From positions 1,674,001 through 1,738,000 of the forward strand of contig CM067591.1 in assembly GCA_034336665.1 (NCBI GenBank): a stretch of 64,000 nt of DNA, read 5' to 3'. This DNA is from Luscinia megarhynchos. Lineage: Eukaryota; Chordata; Aves; Passeriformes; Turdidae. Position 1 is the first letter of the stretch, and each line of letters begins with the position of its first letter. The translations under genes and the position numbers were made by a program. Positions 1-12,800 of this stretch are shown here, piece after piece. A model generated the notes under the pieces. The model saw only the letters and a program-made list of their open reading frames with translations, was not told the origin of the DNA and did not search any database.

Positions 1-1040
1 CGGCCCTAACTCTGCCCCCCCAAGTGAGAGCCCCCTTTGTTCGGGGCCGGGGCCCGGCGCACACAGCCCCCTTGTGCCGGGGGGCCGAGGGCAGGAGGTC
101 GCTCCGGAGCCCCTCCCGGTGCCCCCCGGTTCCCCGGTGCTATTCCTGGCGGCGGGGGCCGCGGTGGCACGCGGCTGATAGCGGGGACGTGCCGGAGCTG
201 CCAGCGGGGCCCCGCGCTGATAACGCCCGGTCCCGCCGCGCCGCGGCGCCTTGGGGGAATGGGGGGGACCCCCAGCATCGCCCCCCGCCCACCCCCCACC
301 GCGGGCAGGTGCACCGCCCAAAAATCCCCCCGTGGGACCCTCGTTAATGATTCCCCCGTTAATGATTCTCCTGGAGGATCCGGGGGGAGCGGGTGGATGC
401 TGCCCCCCAGCACCCTGGGGGGGTTTCACGGGGGTCTCACACCCCCTGTTCCGGCCCCCCCCGCCCCTCCCCGTGCCGCTGCCATCGCAGCTGGGACCTT
501 TTTTTAGCCCCTTCCCTGCTCAAATAGCCCGGCCGGGGCGGGGGGGGCCCGAGCTCCGCCGCCCCCGGAGGGTCCCGGTTCGCACAAAGCCGCCTTTGAC
601 CGCAGCCCCCCCGCGCCGGGGCCTGAGTCACGTCTGCGAGTCTGGGGGGCCCCGCACCCTCGGTGCCCCCGGGGGTCCCGGTTTGGGGTCCCGCCCGCCA
701 CAATCGCGGCTTTGTGCGGTGCCAGGGGAGGGGGCCCCGCGCACAAAGCGGGTTCTGTGCGCCCACGGCCGGAGCGGGGCGGGGGGGGACACCGAGCCCC
801 GCGCCCCCGCGGACCCCGCGCCCCCGGAGCCGGGGGTGTCCCGGGCCCGGCCTCGGGGCGGCGGCGGGGCCGAAGTCCGGGCGGGCGTGGCGGGGCGGGG
901 GGGCCGAGCCCGAGGCGCCCGCCTTGCGCAAGGCTCGCCCGGCCGGTTCGGGCAGCGCCGGGGAGGGGAGGGACGGGACGGGACGGGAGGGGACGGGGGA
1001 GGACCCGGGGCGGGGACAGCGCTGGGGGCGGTGGGAGCGC
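1..1040 (+). other. GC-rich non-coding block upstream of ERBB3 exon 2 (probable intron 1)
   Basis: No exon 1 with a signal peptide could be found here, so this is called intron 1 or promoter-proximal DNA. It is CpG-rich and, unlike what follows, not obviously tandem-repeated. It holds two direct copies of GTTAATGATT (344-353 and 358-367), an AP-1-like TGAGTCA at 624-630, and a cluster of SOX-type ACAAAG/CTTTGT motifs at 584-748. Long open frames across it are composition artefacts. Confidence 0.5.
584..748 (+). promoter_or_regulatory. Candidate SOX-site cluster in ERBB3 5' intron
   Basis: ACAAAG at 584-589 faces CTTTGA at 594-599. ACAAT at 700-704 faces CTTTGT at 710-715. Another ACAAAG lies at 743-748. 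Paired inverted SOX core motifs are typical of SOXE dimer binding, and SOX10 is known to act on ERBB3 through an intron 1 element in vertebrates. The functional assignment here is inference from motifs and position only. Confidence 0.35.
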
Positions 1041-1440
1041 GGGGGGACACGGACACCGTGGAGGGGACGAGGACATCGTGGAAAGGACAGGGACACCGTG
1101 GGGGTGTGGAGGGGACAGGGCCACTGTGGAATGGACAGGGCCACCATGGAGGGGACAGGGCCACCATGGAAGGGACAGGGACCCCGTTATGGGGACACTG
1201 CCATAACCTGGACACCGTGGAGGGGACAGGGCCACTGTGGAATGGACAGGGACCCCGTGGGGGCACTGCCATAGCCAGGACACCGAGGGGGACACAGGGA
1301 CATTGAGGTGGGGACATGGCCATTGGAGGGGTGACAGAGCCGTCTTTGAGGGGTCATGAGCACGGCCACCATGTGCAGGACAGGGCCAGCTGGGAGGGGA
1401 CATGGCAGTGACCGTGCAGGAGGTGCTGTGGCCATGCAGG
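1041..1440 (+). repeat. Minisatellite, GGGGACAGGGCCAC type
   Basis: Degenerate tandem repeat around GGACAGGGCCACCATGGA and GACACCGTGGAGGGGACA, with roughly 18 to 30 bp periodicity, in the presumed ERBB3 intron 1. Confidence 0.8.
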
Positions 1441-2236
1441 GGTGGCCCTGGTGGCCCTGGTGTCCCTGGTGGCCCTGGTGGCCGTGGTGGTTGTGATGAC
1501 CCCGGTGGCTCTGATGGCTGTGGTGACCCCGGTGGCTATGGTGACCCTAGCGGCTGTGGTGGCCCTGGTGGCCCTTGTGGTTGTGATGGCCATGATGGCT
1601 CAGGTAGCCCCAGTGACCCTGGTGGCTGTGGTGGCCCCAGTGTCTGTGGTGACCCTGGTGGCCCTGGTGGCTGTGATGGCCATGGTGGCCCCAGTGACCC
1701 TGGTAGCCCCAGTGACCCTGGTGGCCCCAGTGGCCCTGGTAGCCATGGTGGCCTCGGTGGCCCCGGTGGCTGTGATGGCTGTGATGGCCCCGGTGGCCCT
1801 AGTAGCCATGGTGGCCCCAGTGGCTGTGATGGCCATGGTGGCCCTGGTGGCCCTGGTGGCTGTGGTGGCCCTCGTGGCCCCAGTGGCCCCAGTGGCTGTG
1901 GTGGCCCTGGTAGCCATGGTGTCCCCAGTGGCCCCGGTGGCTGTGGTGGCCCTGGTAGCCATGGTGGCCCTGGTGGCTGTGATGGCCCTGGTGGCCCCGG
2001 TGACCCCGGTGGCCCCGGTGACCCTGGTGGCTGTGATGGCCCCGGTGGCCCTGGTGGCCCCGGTGGCCCTGGTGGCTGTGGTGGCCCTGGTGGCTGTGAT
2101 GGCCATGGTAGCCATGGTGGCCCCGGTGGCTGTGATGGCCCTGGTAGCCATGGTGGCCCTGGTGGCTGTGGTGGCCCTGGTGGCTGTGATGGCCCCGGTG
2201 GCCCCGGTGGCCCCGGTGGCCCCGGTGACCCCCGCT
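1441..2236 (+). repeat. 9-bp GGTGGCCCY array in ERBB3 intron 1
   Basis: About 800 bp of GGTGGCCCT, GGTGGCTGT and GATGGCCAT units with strict 3- and 9-base periodicity. It runs to within a few bases of the exon 2 acceptor. It stays open in several frames as collagen-like Gly-Gly-Pro or Val-Ala-Leu peptides, but no coding evidence supports these. Confidence 0.9.
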
Positions 2237-2244
2237 GCCCGCAG

Positions 2245-3896
2245 TGTGCGCGGGGACGCTGAACGGGCTGAGCGTGACCGGGGACGCGCAGCACCAGTAC
2301 CAGACCCTGCACAAGATGTACAACAACTGCGAGATCGTCATGGGCAACCTGGAGATCGTCCTCATCGACCACAGCCAGGACCTCTCCTTCCTGCAGGTGA
2401 CCCTGGGCTCACGGGGGTGGCCACCGAGGGGGGGACGGGGACCACAGAGGGGACATTGCTGCATGAGCCAGGGCAGGACGTGGCCAGTTTGGAGGGGACG
2501 TGGCCACCATGGGTGCAGGACATGGCAGTGGTCACCTTGTGCAGGATGGGGCCAGTTTGGAGGGGACGTGGCCACCATGGGTGCAGGACATGGCCATGGT
2601 CACCACGTGCAGGATGGGGCCAGTTTGGAGGGGACAGAGAGCCCATGGAGAAGTTGGCTGTGGCTACCCAGGGGAGGCCGTGGCCACCACGTGCAGGCTG
2701 GTTTGGAGGCCACATGGGGACTGTGGCCATCAAAGAGAGGACACGGCCAGTTTGGAGGGGACATGGGGACCGTGACCAGCCAGGGAGGGACATGCCCGGT
2801 TTGGAGGTGACCTGGCCACCCTGTCCCCGTGGCCGTGGCCAGCCCAGTCCCCTATTCAGAGGTGACCTGGCCACCGTGGGGACCATGGCCAGTTTGGAGG
2901 GGACATGGGGACTATGGCCACCAGGGGAGCACGTGTCCAGTTTGGAGGGGACATAGGGGTCATGACCAGCCAGGGGAGGACGTGTCCAGTTTGGAGGGAC
3001 AGGGACCACATTAGGGGACCATGGCCAGTTTGGAGGGGACATGACCGTGGCCAGCCAGGGAGGGACATGCCCGGTTAGGAGGTGACCTGGCCACCCTGTC
3101 CCCGCGGCCGTGGCCAGCCCAGCGCCCCGTTCAGAGGTGACCTGGCCACCTGTCGCCGCGGCCGTGGCCAGCCCGTGACCCCGATCCCCGCAGACCATCC
3201 GCGAGGTGACCGGCTACATCCTGATCGCCATGAACGTGTTCGCGGCGCTGCCGCTGCAGAACCTGCGCGTCATCCGCGGCACGCAGTTCTACGAGGATCG
3301 CTTCGCGCTCTTCGTGCTGCTCAACTACAACCCCAACAACACCCAGGCGCTGCGGCAGCTGCGGCTCAACCAGCTCACGGGTGCGCGCGGGGACGCGGGG
3401 ACACTGGGGGGACACGGCACATGACGGGGACAGGGGGACAGCGGGAAACGGGGACACGGGGACAGGGACATGGGGGACTCGGGGGAGATACGAGTACATG
3501 GGGGACACGGGGACATGGGGGACACGGGGACATGGGGACACGGGGACAGGGACACGGGGAGGGGACATGGAGGACACGGGGGACACGGGGACACGAGGGG
3601 ACACGGGGGACAGCACGGGTGGGGACATGGGGGGCACGGGGGACGGGGGCACGGTGGGGACACGGACAGCACGTGTGAGACACCGTGGGAGGGGACAGCA
3701 GGAGGGACATGGTGGCGAGCTGAGGACGTCATGGGGCTGTCCCCTTGTCACCCCTGTCCCCTGTGGCGCAGAGATCCTGGCGGGGCGTGTACATCGAGAA
3801 GAACGCGCAGCTCTGCCACGTGGACACGGTGGAGTGGAGGGACATCATGAGGGACACGCGGCTGGAGCCACGTGAGGGACAACAGGGCACGGCTGC
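2245..3896 (+). CDS. ERBB3: ERBB3 exons 2-4: ligand-binding domain I
   Basis: Exon 2 (2245-2396, 152 bp) and exon 3 (3194-3380, 187 bp) are open and follow clean CAG acceptors with GT donors. They encode the first leucine-rich (L1) half of the ligand pocket, including VMGNLEIVL and [19 protein letters not shown]. Exon 4 (3772-3896) encodes [18 protein letters not shown] and a V-R-D-N stretch. A G is missing from a G-run near 3783-3786, which breaks the frame before VYIEKN. The correct donor is the GT at 3897, which gives the family-typical length once the missing base is counted; an earlier GT at 3872 is a decoy. Introns 2 and 3 are filled with G-rich minisatellites. Confidence 0.92.
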
Positions 3897-6800
3897 GTGG
3901 GGACAGGGACAGGGGATGGGGACACGGCTGTGTGTGGGGACAGGGACAGGGGATGGGGACACGGCTGTGCGTGGGGACAGGGACAGGGGACAGGGACAGG
4001 GGATGGGGACACGGCTGTGCGTGGGGACAGGGACAGGGACACGGCTAAAGTGGGACGGGACGGGGGAAAGGGAAAGGACAGGGACAGGGACAGGGACGGA
4101 GACAGGGGACAAGGACAGGGATGGGGACAGGGACGGGGACAGGGGACAGGAACGGGGACAGGGACAGGGGATGGGGACAGGGGACAGGGACAGGGACAGG
4201 GACAGGGACAAGGACAGGGGAGGGACAGGGACGGGGACACGGCTGTGCGGGGACAGGGGATGGGGACAGGGACAGGAACGGGGACAGGGGACAGGGGACG
4301 GGGACAGGGGGACAGGGACAGGGACAAGGACAGGGGATGGGGGACAGGGACGGGGGACACGGCTGTGCGTGGGGACAGGGGATGGGGACAGGGGACAGGA
4401 ACGGGGACAGGGGACAGGGACGGGGACAGGGGCTGTGCGTGGGGACAGAGGGGTGTGAGGTCACCCCGGGTTTGGGGGTCACCCCGGGGTTTAGGATCAC
4501 TTTGGGGTCACCCCTGGATCTGGGGTCACCTCTGGGTTCGGGGTCACCCCTAGGTTGGGGTCCCTTTGGGGTCACCCTGGGTTTGGGGTCACTCCGGGGT
4601 TTGGGGTCACTTTGGGGTGACCACTTGGTTTGAGGTGACCCCTGGGTTTGGAGTGAACCCTGTTTTTGGGGTTTCTTTGGGGTCAGTCCTTGGTTTGGGG
4701 TCACCCCTGGGTTTGGGGACTTCTCTGAGTTTGGGGTGGCTTTAGGGTCACCCTGGTTTTGGGGTCCCCTTGGGTTTGAGGATGATTCCTGGGTTTGGGG
4801 TTCCCCCTGGTTTTGGGGTCCCTTTGGGCTCCATCCTATTTTGGGGTCCTCTGGGGTGACCCACCGTGTTTGGGGGTGACCCCCTGTGTTTGGGGGTCCC
4901 TCTGGGGTGACCCCCATGTTTGGGGTCCCTCTGGGGTGACCCCCCGTGTTTGGGGTGACCCCCCGTGTTTGGGGTCCCTCTGGGTGACCCCCGTGTTTGG
5001 GGTGACCCCCCGTGTTTAGGGTCCCTCTGGGTGACCCCCCGTGTTTGGGGTGACCCCCGTGTTTGGGGTGACCCCCATGTTTGGGGCTCCCCCGTGTTCG
5101 GGGGTCCCTCTGGGATGACTCCCCCATGTTTGGGGTGACCCCCCGTGTTCGAGGTCCCTCGGGGTGATCCCCGTGTTGGGGGTCCCTCTGGGGTGACCCC
5201 CCGTGTTTGGGGGTGACCCCCGTGTTTGGGGGTCCCTCTGGGGTGACCTCCCGTGTTTGGGGCTCCTCCCCGTGTTTAGGGTCCCTCTGGGGTGACCCCC
5301 CCATGTTTGGGGTGACCCCCCGTGTTCAGGGGTCCCTCGGGGTGACCCCCCGTGTTTGGGGTGACCCCCCGTGTTTGGGGGTCCCTCTGGGGTGACTCCC
5401 CCGTGTTTGGGGTGACCCCATGTTTGGGGCTCCCCCGTGTTCGGGGTCCCTCTGGGATGACTCCCCATGTTTGGGGTGACCCCCCGTGTTCGAGGTCCCT
5501 CGGGGTGACCCCCTGTGTCTGGGGTCCCTCTGGGGGTGACTCCCCGTGTTTGGGGTGACCCCCCGTGTTTGGGGGTCCCTTTGGGGTGACCTCCCGTGTT
5601 TGGGGCTCCTCCCCGTGTTTGGGGTCCCTCTGGGGTGACTCCCCCATGTTTGGGGTGACCCCCGTGTCTGGGGTCCCTCTGGGGTGACCCCCTGTGTCTG
5701 GGGTCCCTCTGGGTGACCCCCTGTGTTCGGGTCCCTCGGGGTGACCCCCCGTGTTCGGGGTCCCTCTGGGGTGACTCCCCCATGTTTGGGGTCCTCGGGG
5801 TGACCCCTGTGCTGTCCCTGCAGGCTTCCGTGCCACGAGAGCTGCGGTGGTCACTGCTGGGGGCCGGGCCCCGAGGGACTGCCAGAAATGTGGGTACCGG
5901 GGGTCGGGGTGGGCAGACCCCCGGTGACCCCCTGGTGACCCCCTGACCCCCGTGTCCCCGCAGTGACTAAGACTATCTGCCTCAGAGTGCAACGGGCGCT
6001 GCTTCGCCAAGGCCCCAACGAGTGCTGCCACGAGGGAGTGCTGGGCGGCTGCATCGGGGCCCCTACGACGCATTTCGCTTCAGCAGCGTCTGTTCTGTCT
6101 GTTCTGTCTGGCTGGCTGTCTGTCCCTGTGCCCGTCTGACCGCCTTCCCGTGTTTGCTCTGTCCGTGTAAGTGCGCAGCTGCGTGGGCCGTCCCGGTCCA
6201 CCCCTGTGTCCGCCATCCATCCATCATCCATCATTCCATCATCCATCCATCCATCCATCCATCCATCCATCCATCCATCCATCCATCCATCCATCCATCC
6301 ATCATCCATCATCCATCATCCATCCATCCATCCATCATCCATCCATCCATCCATCCATCCATCCATCCATCCATCCATCCATCCATCCATCATCCATCCA
6401 TCCATCCATCCATCCATCATCCATCCATCCATCCATCCATCCATCCATCCATCCATCCCTGTGTTCATGCCATGTCCATCTGTCCATCCCGTGTCCATCT
6501 GTCCATCCCTGTGTCCATCCCTGTGTCTATGCCATGTCCATCTGTCCACCCCTGTGTCCGTCATCCATCCATCATCCATCATCCATCCATCCATCCCTGT
6601 GTCCATGCCATGTCCATCTGTCCATCCCTGTGTCCATCCCCATGTCCATCTCGTCCATCCCTGTGTCCCTGCCATCCATCCATCATCCATCATCCATCCA
6701 TCCATCCCCTGTGTCCATGCCATGTCCATCTGTCCATCCCTGTGTCCATCCGCGATGTTCATCCCTGTGTCCCATCTGTCCATCCCCATGTCCATCTGTC

Positions 6801-9800
6801 CATCCCTGTGTCCATCCCATGTCCATCTTGTCCATCCTCCATGTCCATCTGTCCATCCCTGTGTCCATCCCATGTCCATCTGTCCATCCCCATGTCCATC
6901 CCTGCCCCATGTCCATCTGTCTGTCCATCCCCAGGCCTGCTGCCACTTCAACGACAGTGCTCCTGGGTCCTGCTGTGCCCATGGCTGTGTCCATCCCCGT
7001 GTCCATCTGTCCCATCCCTGTGTGCCCATCCCCTGTGTCCATCCCGTGTCCATGCCGGTGTCCCATCTGTCCATCCCCGTGTCCATCTGTCCGTCTGTCC
7101 GTCCCCAGGCCTGCCGCCACTTCAACGACAGCTGCTCGTAGTGCCCCGCTGTGCCCGCAGTCGCCATCTACACAACAAGCTCACCTTCCAGCTGGGCCCA
7201 ACCCCGACACCCAAGTACCAGTACGGGGGGGGTCTGCGATGGGAGTGCCCCCGTGAGTCGGGGTCTGGGGGGTTTTGGGGCTCTGGGGGGTTTTGAGCTC
7301 GCTCGAGGTGACCCTAGGGGGTCTCCCCTGAGATAATTCGTGGTGGACCAGAGCTCGTGGGCGCCTGCCCCAACGACAAGATGGAAGTGGAGAAGAACGG
7401 GCTGAAGATTCATGAAAGCCCTGTGCGGGGCTGTGCCCCAAGGGTGCACGGCCTGGGGGTGTCCCGGGGGCTGGGGGTACCCTGGGACCCCCTGAGCCCC
7501 CCTGCCCGCCCCCGCAGCCTCATGAGGGCACCAGAGCCGGCAGCAAGTACCAGACCGTGGATTCCAGCAACATCGACACCTTCGTCAACTGCACCAAGAT
7601 CCTGGGCAACCTCGGGACTTCCTCATCACCGGCCTGGAGGGGTGAGGGCACTGGGGGCCGGGGGTGGGATTGGGGGGTCAGGGGATTTGGGGGGTTCAGG
7701 GGTGGGATTGAGGGGTCGGGGGGTTAGGGGCGTCAGGGGGGTTTGGGGGGTTCAGAGGTGGGATTGAGGGAGTTCAGAGGTGGGATTGGGGGGTCAGGGG
7801 GGTTTAGGGGGTTCAGGAGGGTTTGGGAGGGCATCAGGGAGGGCTTTGGGACTCAGATGGGATTTGGGGGAGTTCAGGGATGGGATTTGGGGGTTCAGGA
7901 TGGGGTTTGAGGGAGCTCAGGGAGGATTTAGGGGCTCAGGGTGGGATTGGGGGTCAGGGGGTTAGGGGGCGTCAGGGGGTTTGGGGGTTCAGGAGGGGTT
8001 TAGGGGTTCAGGGTGGGATTTGGGGAGCCAGGGGTGGCATTGGGAGGTCTCAGGGATGAGATTTGGGGGGTTCAGGGGTGGGATTTGGGGTGTTCAGGGA
8101 TGGGATTTGGGGGGTTCAGGGTGTGAATTTGGGGCGTTCAGGGGTGGAATTTGGGGCGTTCAGGGATGGGATTTGGGGGGTTCGGGATAGGATTTGGGGG
8201 GTTCAGGATGGGATTTGGGGCTCTCGGGATTTGGGGGAGTGCAGACCCTCGGCCCAGCCCGGCTGAGCGCTCCGGCCCCGCAGGGACCTCCTGGCGCAAC
8301 ATCTCGGCGCTGGACCCCGAGAAGCTAGAACGTGTTCCGGACCGTAGCGGGAGATCACGGGTGAGGAGGGGGCTGGGGGTGCCGAGACCCCCCTGGAGCC
8401 CCCCGGGACCCCCTGGAGCCCCCCTGGGGCCGCGCTGAGCCCGCGCTGTCCCCGCAGGGTACCTCAACATCCAGTCCTGGCCCAAGCACATGCACAACTT
8501 CAGCGTCTTCTCCAACCTCGAGACCATCGGGGACGGAGCTCTACAAGTGAGGAGCCCCCCGGCGTGTCCCGCCCCTCCCCGGCATCCCCCGGCCCCTGAA
8601 TCCCCCGGTTCCCCAATTCCTGAATCCCCCGGTTCCCCAATTCCTGAATTCCTCATTCCCCAATCCTGAATTCTGTTTCCCTCCAATTCCTGAATTCCCC
8701 ATTCCCCCAATTCCTGAACTCCCCCTTTCCCCAATCCTGAATTCCCCATTTCCCAATTCCTGAATTCCCCGGTTTCCCCAATTCTGAATTCCCCATTTCC
8801 CCAATTCCTGAACTCCCCATTTCTCCCAATTCCTGAATTCCCATTTCCCCACCTCCCGAACTCCCCTGTTTTCCTCAATCCTTGAATTTTCCATTTCCCC
8901 CAATTCCTGAATTCCCATTTCCAATTCCTGAACTCGGTTTCCCCAATTCCTGAACTCCCCGGTTTCCCCACTCCTGAATTCCCCATTTCCCCACTCCTGA
9001 ATTCGTTCCCCAATTCCCTGAATTCCCATTCCCCCAATTCTGAACTCCCCTTTCCCCAATTCCCCGAATTCCCATTCCCCACCCTGAATTTCCTGGTTCC
9101 CCAATCCCTGAATTTTCCCCACTTTTCCCACCCTGACTCATTTCAATTCCCTGACCCCCATTCGACTGAACTCCCCTGTTTTCCCTCAATCCCTGAATTT
9201 TCCATTTTCCCAACTCCCTGAATTCGCTTTTCCTTGCTCCTTGAATTCTCTACTTTCCTGAATTCTCCGAACTCCCCTGGTTTCGCCTTCCATTCCTGAA
9301 TTCCCTGTTTTCCCCAATTCCCCTGAACTCCCTCGTCTTCCCCAACCCCCGGAATTCCTGAAATTTTCCGTTTTCCCATCCCTCGGAACTATCCCTTGCT
9401 TTTCTGAATTCTGATTCCCCGAATTCTAATTCATGTTTCTCCTCTGCACTTCTGGAATTCCGTATTTCGGCCCTGGATTCTCCCTGCCCTCCCCTCCCAT
9501 CCGCCTGCTGCCGGGCTCCCGGAGCTCCTCCCCGCTTCCGCTCCTCGCTCCCTGCTCCCGATCTCATCTTCTCTGGGCATCCCCTGCACTGGTTCATCCT
9601 CCTGTCCCATGCTCTGACTCGTGGGTCTCATCCTCCTCGGTTCATCCCTGGGCTCCCGGTTCATTCTCTTTGGACTCCCTGTTCATCCTCCTGGTCTCAT
9701 CCGGGCTCTGGATTCATCCTCCCCGGTTCATCCTTTGACTCCCCGGGTTCATCCTCCTGGTTCATCCTCGCTCTCGATCTCATCCTCCCTGGGCCTGCAT

Positions 9801-12800
9801 TCATCCTGGACTCCCGGTTCATCCTCCTGGTGCATCTGGAAATTCTCGTCTGTCATCCTCCCGGTGCATCCCCCTGCCTCTCGGTTCATCTGGGCTCCTG
9901 GGTTCATCCTGGGCTCCTGGTTCATCCCCTGGGCTCCCTGGTTCATCCTCCCGGTGGATCCCCCGGCTCCCAGCTCATCCCTCTCCCGGTTCATCCCGGC
10001 TCCCGGAGCAGCTCCCTGATGCATCCCCTCGGCTCCTGGGTCGCCCACTGCTCCCGTGCAGCTCCCAGCTCGCTACGTTCATCCTCCGGCGCATCCAGCA
10101 CTGCTTCGAGCTCATCCTCGGGCTCCCGGTTCATCCCGGGAGCAGCCCTGGTTCATCGGAGCTCGTTCATCTGGCTCCGTGGATCACGTCTCCAGTGCAT
10201 CTGATTCCCGGTGCGCGGTTCCCGGGAGCGCAAATCATCCTCCTGAGCACTGCGCTGGGTGAGGCTCCACTGCTCCCTGAGCAGCTCAGAGCATCCCACC
10301 CCCGAACATCAGCACCCCAGATGCACACCTCCGAGCTGTTCCCCGAGCGAGCCCTCGGATTCGGAGGATTTCCTCCTGGCTTCCTGGACCACACACAGAG
10401 CACTGATTCCCTAGAGCACTCAGCTCCTGGAGCTCTTGGCTCCGTGAGCATCCCACGAACATTCCCCATTCCGAGGATTTCCTGGCTCCCCTGACCACTC
10501 AGAGCACACTCCCAGAGAGCACTCCACTCCCCCGAGCAGCTCGTGAGCATCCCACCACCCCGGAACATTCAGCACCCAAAGTACTCCCATCTCCTGAGCA
10601 GCTCCCGAGCAGCCCCATCTCCTGAGCACCCCCAGTTCCGGGAGCATCCCACCCCCAGAGCATCCCACTCCGAACATTCCCCATTCCCGGAGGATTTCCT
10701 GGTTCCCTGACCACCCCAGCAGTACCTCTCGGCTCCCGGAGCAACGCGGAGCATCCCAATTCTGGAACATTCCCCATTCCCGGAGGATTTCCTGGCTCCC
10801 TGACTCACCCCCCAGAGCACGCTGAACTCCCATAGAGCAGCTCGAGCATCCTGCAGTACTGAACATTCCCAGCTCCAAGAGCTACCTCTTCATCTCTGAG
10901 CCTCAGCATCTCCTGGAGCACTAGTTCTTGAGAGCATCCCCCGATTCCCTGGAGGATTTCTTTGGCTCCCCTGGCACCCCCAGAGCACGCCCCGATTCCT
11001 GCAGAGCACCCCCGAATTCCCTGGAACTCATCTCCCCGAACTCCGCTTTTCCTTTCCTTTCTGCACAGCCGCGCTCTCGCATGCTGATCATGAAGAACGA
11101 GAACGTGACGTGGCTGGGCCTGCGCTGCGGGAGGCAGAGCGCGGGCCGCGTGTACATCACGGAGAACCGGCGCTCTCTGCTTCCTGCACACCGTGCACTG
11201 GCGCGCTCTCCAGCCGCAGCCGCGCTGACCTCGGACATCCGCAACATACCGGCTCCTGCAGCAAGTGCCGTGCGTGGGCAGGGGCTGGGAGGGGGCGCGG
11301 GGACCCTGCGACCTGATGGGTGCCCCCCAGACCCCACACTTGTGGCTGTCCGTCCTATGGGGAGGGACACCAGGACCCCCAAATCCCATACTCTTTCCAA
11401 GATCCCGGCTCTGCAGCAGAGAGGGGGCGCGGGACTCGGGACTCCAGGCTGGGCGCCCCCAGACCCCCACACACACTGAGACCACCCCCGTCCGGCCCCA
11501 TGGGAGGGGACACTGGGGACAAAGTCCGCCACTGAGACTGCCCGTCCCATGGGGAGACACCGACAGACCCTCCTCGTATTGAGACATCTGTCCCGGCCAG
11601 GGAGTGTGTGTGTGGGACCCTCTGGGACCCCTCGCAGCCTCGCGCAGGAGCTCCCCCATCCCTCCGAGAGCCCCCCAGCCCTGCCTCCTCCCGACCCTTA
11701 CATGGCGTGGCTCTTGTGCCCTGTTCCCATGGGTGACGTGCTCCCACTCCTGACCCCACGTAGACTGCAGCCCCACTGTGATCTCCGTGGGTGACCCCCA
11801 GCCCCACCCCTGACCCCATGCAGTGACCCTCAGCCCCAGCCGTGCTCCCAGCCCAGCCCAAGCGGTGACCCTTCTGCTGTCGCAGAGCAAGAGGGAAGGT
11901 TTGTGACTCCGGGCCGTAGCTCGGCCGAGGGCCGCTGGGGCCGGGGCCCGGCAGTGCCTGTCCTGCCGCTACTACAGCCGGAGTCTGCAGTGTCCCACCT
12001 GCCGCCACCCAGTCAGCGGGCACGCGCGCGACATGGGGGCAATGGGGACATGGGGGCATGGGGACATGGGGACACCCGGGTGGGCACTGGGGTGGGGTCG
12101 TGGGTGGGATATCAGCCCCAGGTGGCAGTGTGGGGTGGGCATGGGGTCCCAGGTGAGATGGACGCTGAAAGAGGGACCAGGGTGGGGTGGTCACTGTCAG
12201 GGTGACTCCCAGGGGTGGGGTGTGTACACTTTTGGGGACCCCCCAGGGTGACTCCCACACCGTCAGGGTGACTCCCAGCCCTGCTGCCCACCCCTGCGCC
12301 CCTGGGCCATATCAGTGATCCCGGTGACTCCTCCCCGATCCCAGTGACTCCTGGGCCATATTATCGCGATCCTGGTGACTCCCCTCGATCCCGGTGACTT
12401 CGGGCCATATCAGTGATCCCTGTGACGGCCATTTGTGATCCCGGTGACCCTCTCCTCGGGCATATATCGCGATCCTCTGTGACTCTTCGGGCCATATTGA
12501 TCCCGGTGACCTCCCTGGGCCATAGTCATGATCCTGGTGCCCTCCCTGACAGTGACTTCTGCCATGTCAGTGATCCCCGGTGACCCCTCCGGCCATAGCT
12601 CGCGATCCCGGTGCCCCCCGCCCCTTGCAGGGACCCGCAGCTGAGTTCTCGCAGGACTCCTGGGAGTGCCCGGAGTGCCACCTGGAATGCGAGCGCATCG
12701 ACGGCATGCGCCACCTGCAACGGTTGGCATGGCTCTCGCTGTCTGCTGTCTCCTCAAGCGCTGTCTCCTGCGCTGCCCGCTGGCCCTGTCACACTTTCCT

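Noticed and set aside
1402..2262. Gly-Gly-Pro collagen-like open frame
   Set aside because: Direct translation of a 9-bp intron array; it lacks true Gly-X-Y triplet structure, a signal peptide or neighbouring collagen exons.
3772..3871. ERBB3 exon 4 shortened by nine codons (donor at 3872)
   Set aside because: Using the GT at 3897 restores the family length and the V-R-D-N segment. The 3872 GT is a decoy.
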